NCBI RefSeq assembly: GCF_032452875.1 | Contig: NC_083878.1 | Span: 60,865,378-60,929,377 of the forward strand | Reading direction: 5' to 3' | From: Bos javanicus | Taxonomy: Eukaryota; Chordata; Mammalia; Artiodactyla; Bovidae | DNA length: 64,000 bases | Shown: positions 10,251-21,164 of the stretch, in pieces | Layout: every line of letters starts with the position of its first letter | How positions within the stretch are numbered: the first letter of the stretch is position 1 | Notes under the pieces: model-generated | The model's database searches: none | What the model saw: only the letters and a program-made list of their open reading frames with translations | What the model was told of the DNA's origin: nothing | Program-made: the position numbers and the translations under genes

Positions 10251-12340
10251 AATTTAAGTTTTTGAAAAGTATGATCTTCACAAGTACAAGTTAAGAATTA
10301 TTTAGATATTTCTTGTAAAATAAAATTTATAAAAAACTATTTTGGACAGAGGATTACTTACGTCTAGTAATAATCTAACAATGGCCAGGGGAGGTGGGGT
10401 GGATAAGACAGTGAGTATGTCATTTTGTTTACCATTGTAATCCTCAGAAAGAAAAATAGGAAACATTTTTCAATACCTATTTTAAAATATAATTTAAAAA
10501 AATCTTACTAGGTTCTACTCAAGTTAATTTTACCACCACTGACTTTATCCAGGACAGTTCTCTCCGAAGTTGTTCATCAAGTTCTACCTTTAGCCCAACA
10601 TTTGCAGTACATTTTCCACAGTTTTCAGGGAAATTTTTTCTGAAACCTAAATATGTGTGATATTCTACCATTTAAACTATTCAGAGTATTAGTCTTTAGC
10701 TTGCTAGCGCCTTGGAAGGTTCTCTCTTATTCTGTGGCCTTTGTTTTCACGCACGCTTCCCACCAGTTTTATCGAACTACATGTCATACCTGAAACAGTA
10801 CTCAGAATCACTATTACTTCTGTCTCTTAATACTGAAACTAATGCTGAGTATCTGCTCAGTTTTCAAATCTTAAAGTGTTAATTTTATTTGGAGGGCTTC
10901 CCAGATTCCTCATCTTTTTTCTCTTTAATGCTACAGTGCTCTCTCTGACCTGCTCATCTGCTTTTTGAACCAGACAGTAAACATCTTGTTATTGTGTACA
11001 TGGGCAAGTGCGAGTGTGTACATGCGAGTGGTGTACACTTCACAGCAAGCCCTGCCCCCGGCCCTTGTTCTGACAGTGAGAGGAGCAGTGAATGCTGAAT
11101 GATGCTGATGAAAGGCCAGTGTGCTAACCCTGGACACCAAGTGCTAGGAACAAAGAGCGGAGATGCACTGCATGCCAAGAGCTGTTTGCTATCAGGTACT
11201 TATTAGGCAGAAACTCATTCCATGCATCTCCCGGATGAAGTGAGACTTTACCTGCAACACTGTACCCCTGAGAACAGGGAGCTCAGTTATTTGTGAACTC
11301 TCTACTATTCCTTGTACATAGTAGGCATTCAAACATATGTTGATTCAAATCCAATTTTTAAAAATCATTCCAATGTACAAAAATTTACATCTACCTTGTC
11401 TGTAGTTAGAAAAAAATACCTGAAAGAAAAAAAAAATGTGAAAGACAAAGTATTTGTGAAGCTCAATATCTTCTAACTAAAAAACTTCAGAACAGTGTTG
11501 TGAACCCTGGAGAGGAAATGCAATATAAATTAAGGATGAACAAATTTATAAAGACTGCCTAAACTCCAAATGTGCTGACATGGAAATGTCTTTCCTATCT
11601 CAATTTTCCTATGCTTACATAGAGCACCACGTATACACCAATAGAAAATATTGGTTCAGACTAACACAAAATCATGGTTTTATTGCTTCATGAAAAACCA
11701 ATGACTTGGTCACATTCTCAATTGATTTTCTTAGTTTCTTTTTTCTTACCCTCATTATATCTACATGTTAAGCAATAGTTATTAGAACAAAAACTTTAAA
11801 ATTTTTTATAAATATATATTCCCCCCATTTTGTATTATTATTCTTTACACTTTTAGTGATTTACCTTAAAGTTTAAATGTATCAAGAGGCTCTGCTATTT
11901 AAAATAAAACTCTGGAATGACTGTTAAATAGAAAAGTCTTTCTTGATGATCACCTTAATTTATCTGTTATGTAGATTTAGTGTTCTTATTTTATATTTTC
12001 TTATAAACTCACCTATCTGGAAACAAATGTAAACAAATACATTTTAGTAAACTATCCAAACAAAATTCTATTTTGAATTTCAAAGTATTGGAATATACCT
12101 AGTGACAGCTTTGGTATAGGGCAAAGGTTAATCAGTCAGTGCATGCGGGAAGAAAACTTTGACTGAACATTATATATAATAATAAAAAGCACAAATAATA
12201 AAAAGAGCATAAACAGACTGGTAAGGTGTGATTAACAGTGGGAAGTGAAAGCATTTTCAAAATTAAGCAATGTAAAAATGAATACGGCATAACATGGAAA
12301 TCCTAAGATAAGCATGAATCACAAAACAGGAAGGATAGAA
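10251..12340. other. Intergenic DNA downstream of TMEM17
   Basis: AT-rich and largely free of recognisable repeats. A possible weak L2-type end lies near 11300-11350 (ttgtacatagtaggcattca). No gene is supported. Confidence 0.5.
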
Positions 12341-12344
12341 AAAA

Positions 12345-13438
12345 TGATGTTTAATGTAGCTACAACTATCTCTCAGTAAAATACAGTACTTACAGAGGTA
12401 CATTTTCCAATAGGAAAGAAAATACTGTACCCCTTAAGACAACCCAATTATCACTTAAAAATGATGGTTCAGATATACCCAAGCAAGCTTTGTTCTTAAC
12501 AGAATTTCTTTAAATAGGTTTCTCCTATTAGCAAGGGAATATGCTCATTTATGATCATGAGTCCCTTGGGCCATCTAAACTCTATATATTAACAGGCACC
12601 CTGATTCTCAGATCAATCTTCATGTGAATTTACTGGGTATGAGCAGTTCTTCAGTGAATAATGACTTAATAGATAAGATCATAAGGGTTAATGTACCCAG
12701 GACAGTGGCAAATTACATAGAAGGTTCTCAAATAACGTACTTTTCTCTTTCAACTTTATAATAAAAATAAACCCACAGCCCAAAAGAACTGTAAAAGACA
12801 AGAGTGATATCTAAAGATACTTTAACATAAATATTTTATAACTTATTGTGAAGACATTTTGCACACCACCACCATAAATACTGAACATGGTTGTATGAAA
12901 ATAACAATTTTAGGATAAAAACATTTCCTAAATATCATCACAATCCACCTGCTATCTTCTTAACCTCAGTATAATAGCTAAGACCCTAGCAGACATAAAA
13001 ATTTGGTGTCTCAGTTTACAAATGTAGTCTAATACATCAGAATACTGACCAATACATACTTCATACATACTCCCAAGACATGGTTAGGCCAACAATATTG
13101 AAAGAAATATATACATTTCTAGTTACAGGTACTAACTGGAGATATTACAGTAAAGATGTAATGCCACCAATACAGATCTCTACACACCTGAAAAAGTTGA
13201 CAACAACAAAAAATTCAGATATTTGACATCAGGTAGACAACACGGAGGCTTTAGGGTTGATTTACTGCTTTCATGTGCTGTACAGATAGTCTTACCATTG
13301 TGTCCAGCTTTGGAATTTCAGAGCCAAAGAGTATACAGTTCAAAACACTTGCTTTATCCTTTTTTGTGTGTTAGCCCTCTGGTGTTTTCCTGCAGTCTTC
13401 TAGAATGATCTTCCAGATCCTTATTCAACAGCACTGGG
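12345..13438 (-). other. TMEM17: Probable TMEM17 3' UTR
   Basis: The stretch downstream of the stop codon is AT-rich and free of recognisable young repeats down to an ATTAAA hexamer. No AATAAA was seen on the minus strand between the stop and that point. The end is inferred, not shown by transcript data. Confidence 0.5.
12350..12355 (-). promoter_or_regulatory. Candidate poly(A) signal ATTAAA for TMEM17
   Basis: TTTAAT on the plus strand reads ATTAAA in the gene sense. It is followed within about 30 bases by a T-rich then TTTTGTG-rich stretch, as expected of a downstream element. It is the first common poly(A) hexamer after the stop, and would give a 3' UTR of about 1.1 kb. Confidence 0.4.
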
Positions 13439-13717
13439 TCAAATCTCTTCTATACAGGACCTCACTCTTCTCATGTCTCCTCGGCTCGCAGACAGCCTGT
13501 CAAAGTCTTGGAGGTGGAAACGAGTTGCCAGCTGATTTACCATTTTCCTCAAGGTAAGAAATGCTGAAACAACTTGGAAAGTAAGGAATATAGTGAAGAT
13601 GATATGTACTGCTTTCTCCAAGGGCAGATTTGTTAGGCCCTCATTGAAGAGCAAGAAAAGAATTAAAGGCAACTGCAACAGAAGGCTCAAAAGCCAGAAG
13701 CCAGCCAACTCAGGAAC
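13439..13717 (-). CDS. TMEM17: TMEM17 coding exon 4 (terminal)
   Basis: The acceptor is ATTGCAG, with AG at 13719-13718. The exon codes residues 107-198 and a TGA at 13441-13439. It contains membrane spans three and four and the basic, cytosolic C-terminal tail. The intron before it (13718-14938) holds a BOV-A2 SINE and a MIR copy. Confidence 0.96.
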   Translation of the reverse strand, partial: VPELAGFWLLSLLLQLPLILFLLFNEGLTNLPLEKAVHIIFTIFLTFQVVSAFLTLRKMVNQLATRFHLQDFDRLSASRGDMRRVRSCIEEI

Positions 13718-16700
13718 CTGCAATGATACACACGACAAACATCAGACTAGTGAAGTACCATCTTCTGCTTGTATCGATAAGCAAGTGATACTACTGTGAA
13801 CCTACATTTTGAGCTCTGTAATTCAAAAGAAGTATAGTGTGGTCCTTATCCTCAGAGAACTTACAATCTAGACTGAAAGAGAAAACTAACTTATGTGACA
13901 GGCCTACATTACTACACTTAAGTGAATAATGAAATGTATGTACCACTTAGAGGAATAGACTAAATGCTCTAACAGAGTAAACAGGATAGGTAAAAGAAAT
14001 AATTCAAGCAGGTAGGCTTTTAAAGTTAGACAGACTGAAGAAGCGGAGAAGGCACTGGCACCCCACTCCAGGACTCTTGCCTGGAAAATCCCATGGATGG
14101 AGGAGCCTGGAAGGCTGAAGTCCATGGGGTCGCTGAGGGTCAGACACGACTGAGCGACTTCACTTTCACTTTTTACTTTCATGCATTGGTGAAGGAAATG
14201 GCAACCCACTCCAGTGTTCTTGCCTGGAGAATCCCAGGGACGGGGGAGCCTGGTGGGCTGCCGTCTATGGGGTTGCACAGAGTCGGACATGACTGAAGTG
14301 ACTTAGCAGCAGTAGCAGAATGAGGAAGAGGCAAGAACTTAAGTAAGCAAAAATGTGGAAAGAATATGACTGGGAAACAACACATCAGCCTGGAATGGAT
14401 GTTTGTGTTAGGAAAAAGCACGAAATACAGTGGGGTAGGCTGGGTGGGGCTTAATTATGAAGGGCCTGGAAGAACACTGAAATCTTTAGGCATTATCACT
14501 CAGTTCTGGTAACTGTAAATGCTTAGGCAGCATGATGACTCAGAAAACATGTGCCTCGCATAGGAGATGAGTTTGTCATTTTCCCCAATTTTCTTATTCA
14601 GAATCTAAATCATCATGTTTAATGACCAAGTATTTTCAAGACTACTGGGCAGAGGGAAAACAATCACTAATTAAGAGTTTACTATGTTCAGGTGCTTTAT
14701 ATAAATTGTTTAATATAATCCTAACAAATCTGTGAAGTGAATATTGCCCCAATTTTATATGTGAAGGAACTAAGGTTCCAGAGAGTAAGCAAACAGACCA
14801 CAGTGGCAGCCGTGGTGAAGCTGGAGCTAGGCCTTACCTACAGGCCTTTGCTCCTTCCACATCTCACTGCCTTTTCTTGTTGGCAAAGTCTTAACTGCAT
14901 TTATGTGTAGCACTGAGAGAAAGGAAAGAAGAGCCTACCTTCTCCTGCAGGTTCCCCATGTAGCCCAGATACAACCTGATAGCTTCAATTAAAGTTATTA
15001 GGATGATAATGGTGACCACAATGAACTTGTAGTAATCAGGCAAGATGGAATACTGAAAAAACAAAAATAAACAAAAATCTCACATATAATAAGACTGACC
15101 TGAGACTTTAAAAAATATGAAGAACTTTTAATTTTACTGACAAGGTAACAATGCCAGGCAGAAGTAGTAAAGCACACATTTACCTTCATCTGAAGCATCA
15201 TAATGCTGCTCACCCACCAAAGTGGGAAAAAGTAAGTGTTAAAATAAAGTGACATCTGCAGTGCCAAACTGGAAACCATTTCATTATCTACAGAAGAAAA
15301 CAGAGAGAAAAGGAACAAACTCTTACTCCTGCTCTATTCCCTGTACATCCTTTAGTTCCTCAGAATTAATAGCTATAGTTTCAGCTCAACAAAACTCCAA
15401 ACTGTAAGCCTATTTATAATCATTGACCCCTGGAGAAGGAAATGGCAACACACTCCAGCATTCTTGCCTGGGAAATCCCATGGACAGAGAGGCCTGGTGG
15501 ACCCACGGGGTCACAAAAGAGTTGACACAGTAACAATAATCATTGACAGTGAAAGAAAATAGCCATAATACTACTAATATTTCGTTCCAATATTTGCTAC
15601 TTGGGGGCATGTTTCATATTTTTCTATTACTTTACTACCTTTGGTTACTGTCCGATGACTTTTTTGGATACTACTGGTATAAATGTAGAACATCAATATG
15701 AATACTATTGAACAGATAACAATAATAATCATTACCTCCTTTGTTAAGAGTTCAATGTAAGTGGTGCTTGTGCTCAGTTATGTCCGACTCTTTCTGATCT
15801 CATGGACTGTAGCCCACTAGGCTCTGTCCATGGGATTTCCCAGACAAGAATACTGGAGTGGGTTGCCATTTCCTTCTCCAGGGGATCGTCCCAATCCAGG
15901 GATCGAACCCGAGTTTCCTTCATTGGCAGGTGGGTTCTTTTACCACTGAGCCACCTGTAAAGAGCCTATGAAATGAACACATAAAATACATAACAGGACT
16001 GTAGCCATGAAATTAAAAGATGCTTGCTCCTTGGAAGAAAAGTTATGACCAACCTAGACAGCATATTAAAAAGCAGAGATGTTACTTTGCCAACAAAGGT
16101 CCATCTAGTCAAAGCTATGGTTTTTCCAGTAGTCATATATGGATGTCAAAGTTGGACCATAAAGAAAGCTGAGTGCCGAAGAACTGATGCCTTTGAACTG
16201 TGGTGTTGGAGAAGACCCTTGAGAGTTCCTTGGACAGCAAGGAGATCAAACCAGTCCATCCTAAAGGAAATCAGTCCTGAATATTCATTGGAAGGACTGA
16301 TGCTGAAGCTGAAGCGCCAATACTGTGGCCACCTGATGCAAAGAACTGACTCATTTGAAAAGATCCTGATGCTGGCAAAGATTAAACGCAGGAGGAGAAG
16401 GGGATGACAGAGGATAAGATGGTTGGATGGCATCACCAACTGGATGAACCTAATTTGAGCAAGCTCTGGAAGTTGGTGATGGACAGGGAAGCCTGGCATG
16501 CTGCAGTCCATGGGGTCACAAAGAGTCAGACACAACTGAGCGACTGAACTGAACTGAATCTCTCAGGTATAAACTAATCATGCAAAACCAACCCCTCCCC
16601 CATCTCTTTCAGCATACCCTAATACCACCTGTTCATTCACACCCAATTCAAAGCCACTTTTTCCATAAGTCCTTTCTTGATCACATTCCCCACTCCAGCG

Positions 16701-19700
16701 GAAATCTCCTTCCCCTCTAGGTACTTATCACACTAACCTGTGTGTAAGAAGTGTTAGCAAAGAACCACACTCCTTCACTTGAGACATAGTCTGATCATGA
16801 CTTTTGAAGTCCAAGTAAACCCAGAGCTCCCCAAACTCACCAGAACTCTGGATGCCTGACTTAGGATAAAATTATTTAACCTCTTTGAGCCTTAATTTAC
16901 TCATCTGTAAAATGGTAACATTAAAATTACCTCACAGATTGCTTGAGAATTAAAGGTAATATAAATTACTTCACCTGAGCACTATGCCTGGCACTGAGTA
17001 GGCACTCGATAAATATCAGTCCCTTTCCTTCTCTTTTATTTATACACAGGCTGACTGTAAGCACAGACCATATTCTACCCAAATTTAAGACCCTAACAGA
17101 ACCTAGCATGTTGCTTTACAAATGGTAAATACCAAATATGAATAAGCAGAAAGAGTGAATTAATGAAAACATATTCTTACAAGGACATTGCCAGTGTAGC
17201 CCTTTGCGACACATGAATTTCATTTCTCTAAGGCTGAACTGAGAAATCTGTATGCAGGTCAAGAAGCAACAGTTAGAATTGGACATGGAATAACAGATAG
17301 GCTCCAAATCGGGAAAGGAGTACATCAAGGCTGTGTATTGTCACTCTACTTATTTAACTTTTATGCAGAGTACATCATGTGAAATGCTGGGCTGGATGAA
17401 GCATAAGCTGGAATCAAGATTTCTGGGAGGAATATCAATAATCTCAGATATGCAGAAGATATACACGCTAAAGGCAGAAAGAGAAGAGGAACTAAAGAGC
17501 CTCTTGATGAAATTGAAAGAGGAGAGTGAAAATTTGTCTTAAAGCTCAACATTCAGAAAGCTAAGATCATGGTATCCAGTCCCATCACTTCATGGCAAAT
17601 AGATGGGGAAACAATGGAAACGGTGACAGACTTTATTTTTGGGGCTCCAAAATCACTGCTGATGGTGACTGCAGCTATGAAATTAAAAGATGCTTGCTCC
17701 TTGGAAGAAAAGCTATGACCAACCTAGATAGCATATTAAAAAGCAGAGACATTGCTTTGCCAACAAAGGTCCATCTAGTCAAAGCTATGGTTTTTCCAGT
17801 AGCCATGTATGGATGTGACAGTTGGACTATAAGGAAAGCTGAATGCCGAAGAATTGATGCTCTTGAACTGTGGTGTTGGAGAAGACTCTTGAGAGTCCCT
17901 TGGACTGCAAGGAGATCCAACCTGTCAATCCTAAAGGAAATCAGTCCTGAATATTCATTGGAAGGACTGATGCTGAAGCTGAAACTCCAATACTTTGGCC
18001 ACTTGATGTGAAGAGCTGGCTCAATGGAAAAGACCCTGACGCTGGGAAAGATTGAAGGCATGAGGAGAAAGGGATGACAGAGGATGAGATGGTTGGATGG
18101 CATCACCTACTTGATGGACATGAGTTTGAGTAGGCTCCAGGAGTTGGTGATGGACAGGGAAGCCTGCTATACTGCAGTCCATGTGGTCACAAAGAGTTGG
18201 ACACGACTGAGCAACTGAACTGAACTGAACTGAAGGCTGATTACATAGTACCTTTTGTTTTCATGTAAGAGAGAAAGGTTCTAAATTAAGAATTTGATTT
18301 TTAAAACTGACCCCTACAAATGCATCCTAAATATGACTAAATTCTAACAATTTAAGAGTAGATAAGTATTTTGAAATCCACTGCTTGAAATGAAAGAATT
18401 TACAAAGGCTCTGAGATAAATTTCTTCAAAACAGATTATTTCTTTTTCTCCACAGCTGAGTATATCTATCATTTAACAATTTTAAAATATAAAATTATTA
18501 TGGTCTCTCACAGCAAGGTTTTTCCTTTACTTCCAAGAATATCCCTAATTAGGATGATATACTTTTCCTTGTACCTATTTGTTAAATAACCACTGATAAA
18601 GGAATGCATTCTTAAAATCTGAAGGAAACTCACTCCCTAGGATTTTTTCATGACAACAGTAAAACTCTTGGTCAGCTATGAACATGTTCATAATATACCC
18701 CTGTAATTACAGTACAAATAAACATATACTTCAGATCCACAAAGAAGAAAAGGTGGAAAAATAATAAATTAAAAATTTTAATACCTTCAGGGCAAGCACT
18801 GTAGTAAAATTTTGCAAATAAGCTTTTATGTTAAGAATTCTGTACACGAGCATCTAAAGAATTATGCTATATCTATATTTCAGCAGATCAAACTTATAAT
18901 CATTCAGCTGAAAATCAAGTTAATATGTAAATGAACCTTGAAAGCTCAAGACATGAAGTTATTAAATTTTGCAAAAGTACAAGCTGAGTTCTGTAAATGG
19001 AATTCAAATTAAAACACTATGTAATATAAATCAGGAGTAGGCAAACTACCAGCCAACTAACTGTTTTAGTACAGCAAGTGAGCTAAAAATGGCTTTTTCA
19101 GATTTTTAAATGGTTGGGGGAAGTATCAGTAGTATTTTGTGACACCGAAAATCATGCAATTCAACTTTAGTGTCCATAAATAAAGTTTTCTTGGAACACT
19201 GCCATGTCTATTCCATTACCATTATCTATGACTGCCACAGAGACCTATGGCCTGCACGGTATTAAGTATTTACTATCCGGCCCTTTACAGAAAACTCCTG
19301 ATACTTTACATCATCATATTTTAGTGCCTGTTAAGCCCTGGCTTTAGAATCAAAAACGTAATAACCTAATTTTTCACATTATGTTTTTCTCTGTACATCC
19401 TAAATCATGACCAGCCCTAAACTGGGAGGACAGGCAAGTGATTAGAGTGAAAAATTGAAACGGTGGGAAATGACTTTTCTTGTTCCCTTTGAAAAATCCC
19501 TAAACCAAGCAAGAGGAAAAGATTTCTATTTCCCAGCACAGTTCAGTGATACAAGCTGCCTGGGTGTGGTTGACAGTATGTTGTCTATCATCATGATTTA
19601 AGAGGGTTAAACTGTTTTGCAGAAAACTGCGTTGTCACTTGTCACATCAAATGCGGCGTCGTGGTATAGTGTTACTTGATTTAAGTCAAGAGTTACATAT

Positions 19701-20432
19701 ATACCGGGGAGAGGAAGGAGAGAGTGGGGAGAAGGCGAGTTTTGTTAAAGGCGATGCTAGTGTGGCAGCTGCTATTCCGGATTGGAGAACGTTTAAAATA
19801 ACTCATTAAAAAAACCTTCTACGTCTTCTGTCAGAAAATGGACTGTGGCAAGTACCTGTTCTGGTAGGAAAGAAGAAAAGGAAAAGATATTTTACCGGGG
19901 CACGGGGGCGGGGGGGTGGAGTGGGGAGGACCATTCAGGGCAGAAAAGCCAGGGCGGAGGTCGTTGAGGAAAAGCAAAGAAGTCGGCCTTCTCAGCCTTC
20001 TCGGACGTAAGGCATCGGACGCGGGTTGCGAAGGTGGCTTTATATTTTTTATATTTTGAGGAATTGCCAGCGCCACCTCAGCCGCCCCTCTTGCAACTGG
20101 CCGGTTAGACCGCAGCATGATCAGCCCAGGACCAGCTGGGTATCAGAGTCCGGGTATCTGGTCCCAGTCCCAGCCAGCGGCCCGGCCCCTCCTCCAGGAG
20201 CGTTTCCCGCACTGCGGAGAACCAGCTGAAGACCAAACCGCCATCTTAGGTCTGGGCAAAATCTGGCCGTTCCAAACCCCGCACCAGGTCCTCCGCGGGC
20301 CACACGCCCTGCGCTGGGCCTCGGCCACTCACCCGGACCCTCGTTATACTCCGGCCCGGTCCGGTTGGAGTCGCTGAACACGGTCCGGCTGAAATTTCCC
20401 AGCCGCTGGCGGACTGGATCCGGCAGCTCCAT
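13439..20432 (-). CDS. TMEM17: TMEM17, transmembrane protein 17 (four coding exons)
   Basis: TMEM17 is a small four-pass membrane protein of the ciliary transition zone, where it works with the MKS/B9 (tectonic-like) module that gates membrane proteins into the cilium (family knowledge). Seen here: join of 20432-20333, 15287-15184, 15052-14939 and 13717-13439 gives 198 codons plus TGA, the usual length. Hydrophobic segments fall at about residues 47-67, 78-98, 110-130 and 142-162. The N-terminus begins MELPDPVRQRLGNF and the C-terminus ends RSCIEEI, both as I remember the mammalian orthologue. The start is the first ATG, with G at -3 and +4; the open frame upstream has no ATG. All introns are GT-AG and the frame is intact, so the gene looks functional. 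No other gene lies nearby. The promoter is a CpG island with RFX, NRF1 and YY1-like motifs. Confidence 0.96.
14045..14318 (+). mobile_element. BOV-A2 SINE in TMEM17 intron 3
   Basis: Complete plus-strand BOV-A2, from gcggagaaggcactggcacc to tgacttagcagcagtagcag. It is antisense to TMEM17. Confidence 0.95.
14655..14880 (-). mobile_element. MIR SINE in TMEM17 intron 3
   Basis: Reverse MIR blocks are recognisable in order (ttactatgttcaggtgcttt; attgccccaattttatatgt; gaaggaactaaggttccaga). Confidence 0.8.
14939..15052 (-). CDS. TMEM17: TMEM17 coding exon 3
   Basis: This exon has 114 bases, exactly 38 codons (residues 69-106), after a TTTTTCAG acceptor and before a GTAGGC donor. It codes the second membrane span, beginning near YYKFIVVTIIIL. 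The intron before it is only 131 bases long (15053-15183). Confidence 0.95.
15184..15287 (-). CDS. TMEM17: TMEM17 coding exon 2
   Basis: This exon has 104 bases between a TCTGTAG acceptor (AG at 15289-15288) and a GTAAAT donor (15183 downward). It codes residues 34-68 and contains the first membrane span, around the PLWWVSSIMML stretch. It ends in phase 0. Confidence 0.95.
15428..15535 (+). mobile_element. 5'-truncated Bov-tA/BOV-A SINE with target duplication
   Basis: The Bov-A body only (ctggagaaggaaatggcaac to gagttgacacagtaacaat). It is flanked by ATAATCATTGAC at 15416-15427 and 15536-15547. It lies in TMEM17 intron 1. Confidence 0.85.
15763..15957 (-). mobile_element. Bov-tA-type SINE
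   Basis: Reverse SINE (tgctcagttatgtccgactc to ttttaccactgagccacctg) in TMEM17 intron 1. Confidence 0.92.
16005..16556 (+). mobile_element. BovB LINE 3' fragment (end of reverse-transcriptase ORF)
   Basis: It starts inside the BovB pol ORF. A 127-codon open piece reads MLLGRKVMTNLDSILKSRDV and continues past a YGCQSW motif in the C-terminal RT region. The element ends in the (CTGAA)n tail. It is 5'-truncated and antisense to TMEM17 intron 1. Closely similar to 17676-18232. Confidence 0.93.
16790..17025 (+). mobile_element. MIR SINE
   Basis: Clear MIR wording: ttatttaacctctttgagcc, ttactcatctgtaaaatggt and a 'ctggcactgagtaggcactc' end. Confidence 0.88.
17238..18232 (+). mobile_element. BovB LINE 3' fragment with target duplication
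   Basis: It covers the second half of the BovB reverse-transcriptase ORF, from gagaaatctgtatgcaggtc to the (CTGAA)n end. Stops and frameshifts break the ORF. AAGGCTGA flanks it (17230-17237 and 18233-18240). It lies in TMEM17 intron 1, antisense. Confidence 0.93.
18241..19025. other. Unassigned intronic DNA
   Basis: AT-rich TMEM17 intron 1 sequence with no recognised repeat or motif. Confidence 0.5.
19028..19310. mobile_element. hAT-Charlie-type non-autonomous DNA transposon
   Basis: Characteristic wording: 'aggagtaggcaaactaccag' at one end, aataaagttttcttggaaca in the middle, and 'tatttactatccggcccttt' at the other end. It is an ancient MER-type element. Confidence 0.75.
19897..19926 (+). 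other. G-quadruplex-type motif in 5' part of TMEM17 intron 1
   Basis: Four runs of four or more G lie within 30 bases (19897-19900, 19904-19908, 19910-19916, 19923-19926). The G-rich strand is the template strand of TMEM17. It lies about 410 bases beyond the exon 1 donor, at the edge of the CpG island. Confidence 0.65.
20237..20247 (-). promoter_or_regulatory. YY1-like motif in 5' part of intron 1
   Basis: CCGCCATCTT on the plus strand reads AAGATGGCGG in the gene sense, the classic YY1 core. It lies about 90 bases beyond the exon 1 donor. YY1 sites just downstream of the start are common in CpG-island genes. Confidence 0.45.
20333..20432 (-). CDS. TMEM17: TMEM17 coding exon 1
   Basis: The ATG is the reverse complement of 20430-20432. 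The exon codes 33 residues plus one base and ends in a GTGAGT donor at 20332-20327. The split Asp codon (G from exon 1, AT from exon 2) restores the family reading EGPDNEMV. The tail is hydrophilic and precedes the first membrane segment. It holds two N-x-S/T triplets (residues 13 and 23), which are unlikely to be glycosylated if the tail is cytosolic. Confidence 0.95.
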
Positions 20433-20488
20433 GCCGGGGCCTCGGTACCGCTCACTGCTAAGGTCTTCGGGAGTCGCAGTACTCAGCT

Positions 20489-20502
20489 GTTCCCACGGCA
20501 AC
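20489..20502. promoter_or_regulatory. RFX X-box-like motif
   Basis: GTTCCCACGGCAAC matches 12 of 14 positions of the palindromic X-box GTTGCCATGGCAAC, with one half-site (GGCAAC) perfect. It lies 57-70 bases upstream of the TMEM17 ATG. RFX factors bind X-boxes close to the start of many ciliary genes, so position and gene identity support the call. Confidence 0.65.
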
Positions 20503-20530
20503 CGAGCAGCGGGAGGTGCTGGGGGCTCCG

Positions 20531-20540
20531 GCGCACGCGC
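20531..20540. promoter_or_regulatory. NRF1 site
   Basis: GCGCACGCGC is a perfect NRF1 core (GCGCAYGCGC), about 100 bases upstream of the TMEM17 ATG and within the CpG island. NRF1 commonly drives broadly expressed CpG-island promoters. Confidence 0.6.
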
Positions 20541-20805
20541 GGATGCACTGCGGCGCAGAGGCTCGGGGACCCCTCGAACTGGGAGGACAGGGACACATTC
20601 CTGTGGAGCGCGTCAGATGAGTGCAAATCGCAGATTCCCTAGTCTTGTTTTAAGTTCCACCCTTTTAACAACGAATAATAATAAACAACCTGGGGTTGGA
20701 TCTTGATATAGGAGCTCTAATGCCTTATCAATGCAACCTTTTTGGAAGGAAATACAGAATGAATGCAGAGCTTACAGAATATTCATGACCCAGTAGCTTC
20801 TATGT

Positions 20806-20970
20806 GTGTGTATATACACATACTCTTTTCTAGGAATATATGTTGTTATGTAGTAGGGATATTTTATATATACACATGCCATATATATACATATATATAT
20901 ATGCACTTATATATTCACACATACTGTCTTCTAGGAATATATTATATATTAGGAATATTTTATATATACA
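20806..20970. repeat. TA/TG-rich low-complexity stretch
   Basis: Runs of TATATA and TATACACA with short interruptions. The phrase cttctaggaatatatt recurs in it as an imperfect tandem duplication. Confidence 0.85.
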
Positions 20971-20972
20971 CA

Positions 20973-21164
20973 CCATGAAAGTGAAAAAGTCGCTCAGTCG
21001 TGTCCGACTCTTTGTGACCCCATGGACTGTACAGTCCATGGAATTCTCTAGGCCATAATACTGGAGTGGGTAGCTTTTCCCTTCTGCAAGGGATCTTCCC
21101 AACCCAGGGATGGAACCCAGATCTCCCGCATTGCAGGCAGATTCTTTACCAGCTGAGCCACCAT
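20973..21164 (-). mobile_element. Bov-tA1-type SINE
   Basis: Complete reverse copy (catgaaagtgaaaaagtcgc to ccagctgagccacc). Confidence 0.95.

Larger units (their letters stand above)
19970..20620. promoter_or_regulatory. TMEM17: CpG island / TMEM17 promoter
   Basis: Base composition shifts sharply from AT-rich flanks to GC-rich sequence with many CG dinucleotides. The region spans exon 1, the upstream region and the first few hundred bases of intron 1. No TATA box is evident upstream of the ATG, consistent with a dispersed CpG-island promoter. The start site is inferred to lie at about 20440-20560. Confidence 0.8.

Noticed and set aside
16024..18106. Several 127-143 codon frames on both strands in TMEM17 intron 1
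   Set aside because: They are sense or antisense readings of BovB reverse-transcriptase fragments, with stops in the real frame.
20121..20501. N-terminal extension of TMEM17 (23 residues upstream, in frame)
   Set aside because: The extension begins at TTG, not ATG; the family starts at MELPDP, which is the first ATG with good context.
19831..20706. Proline- and arginine-rich frames on both strands around the CpG island
   Set aside because: GC-rich sequence has few stop codons; no conserved domain, and most overlap exon 1, intron 1 or the promoter.
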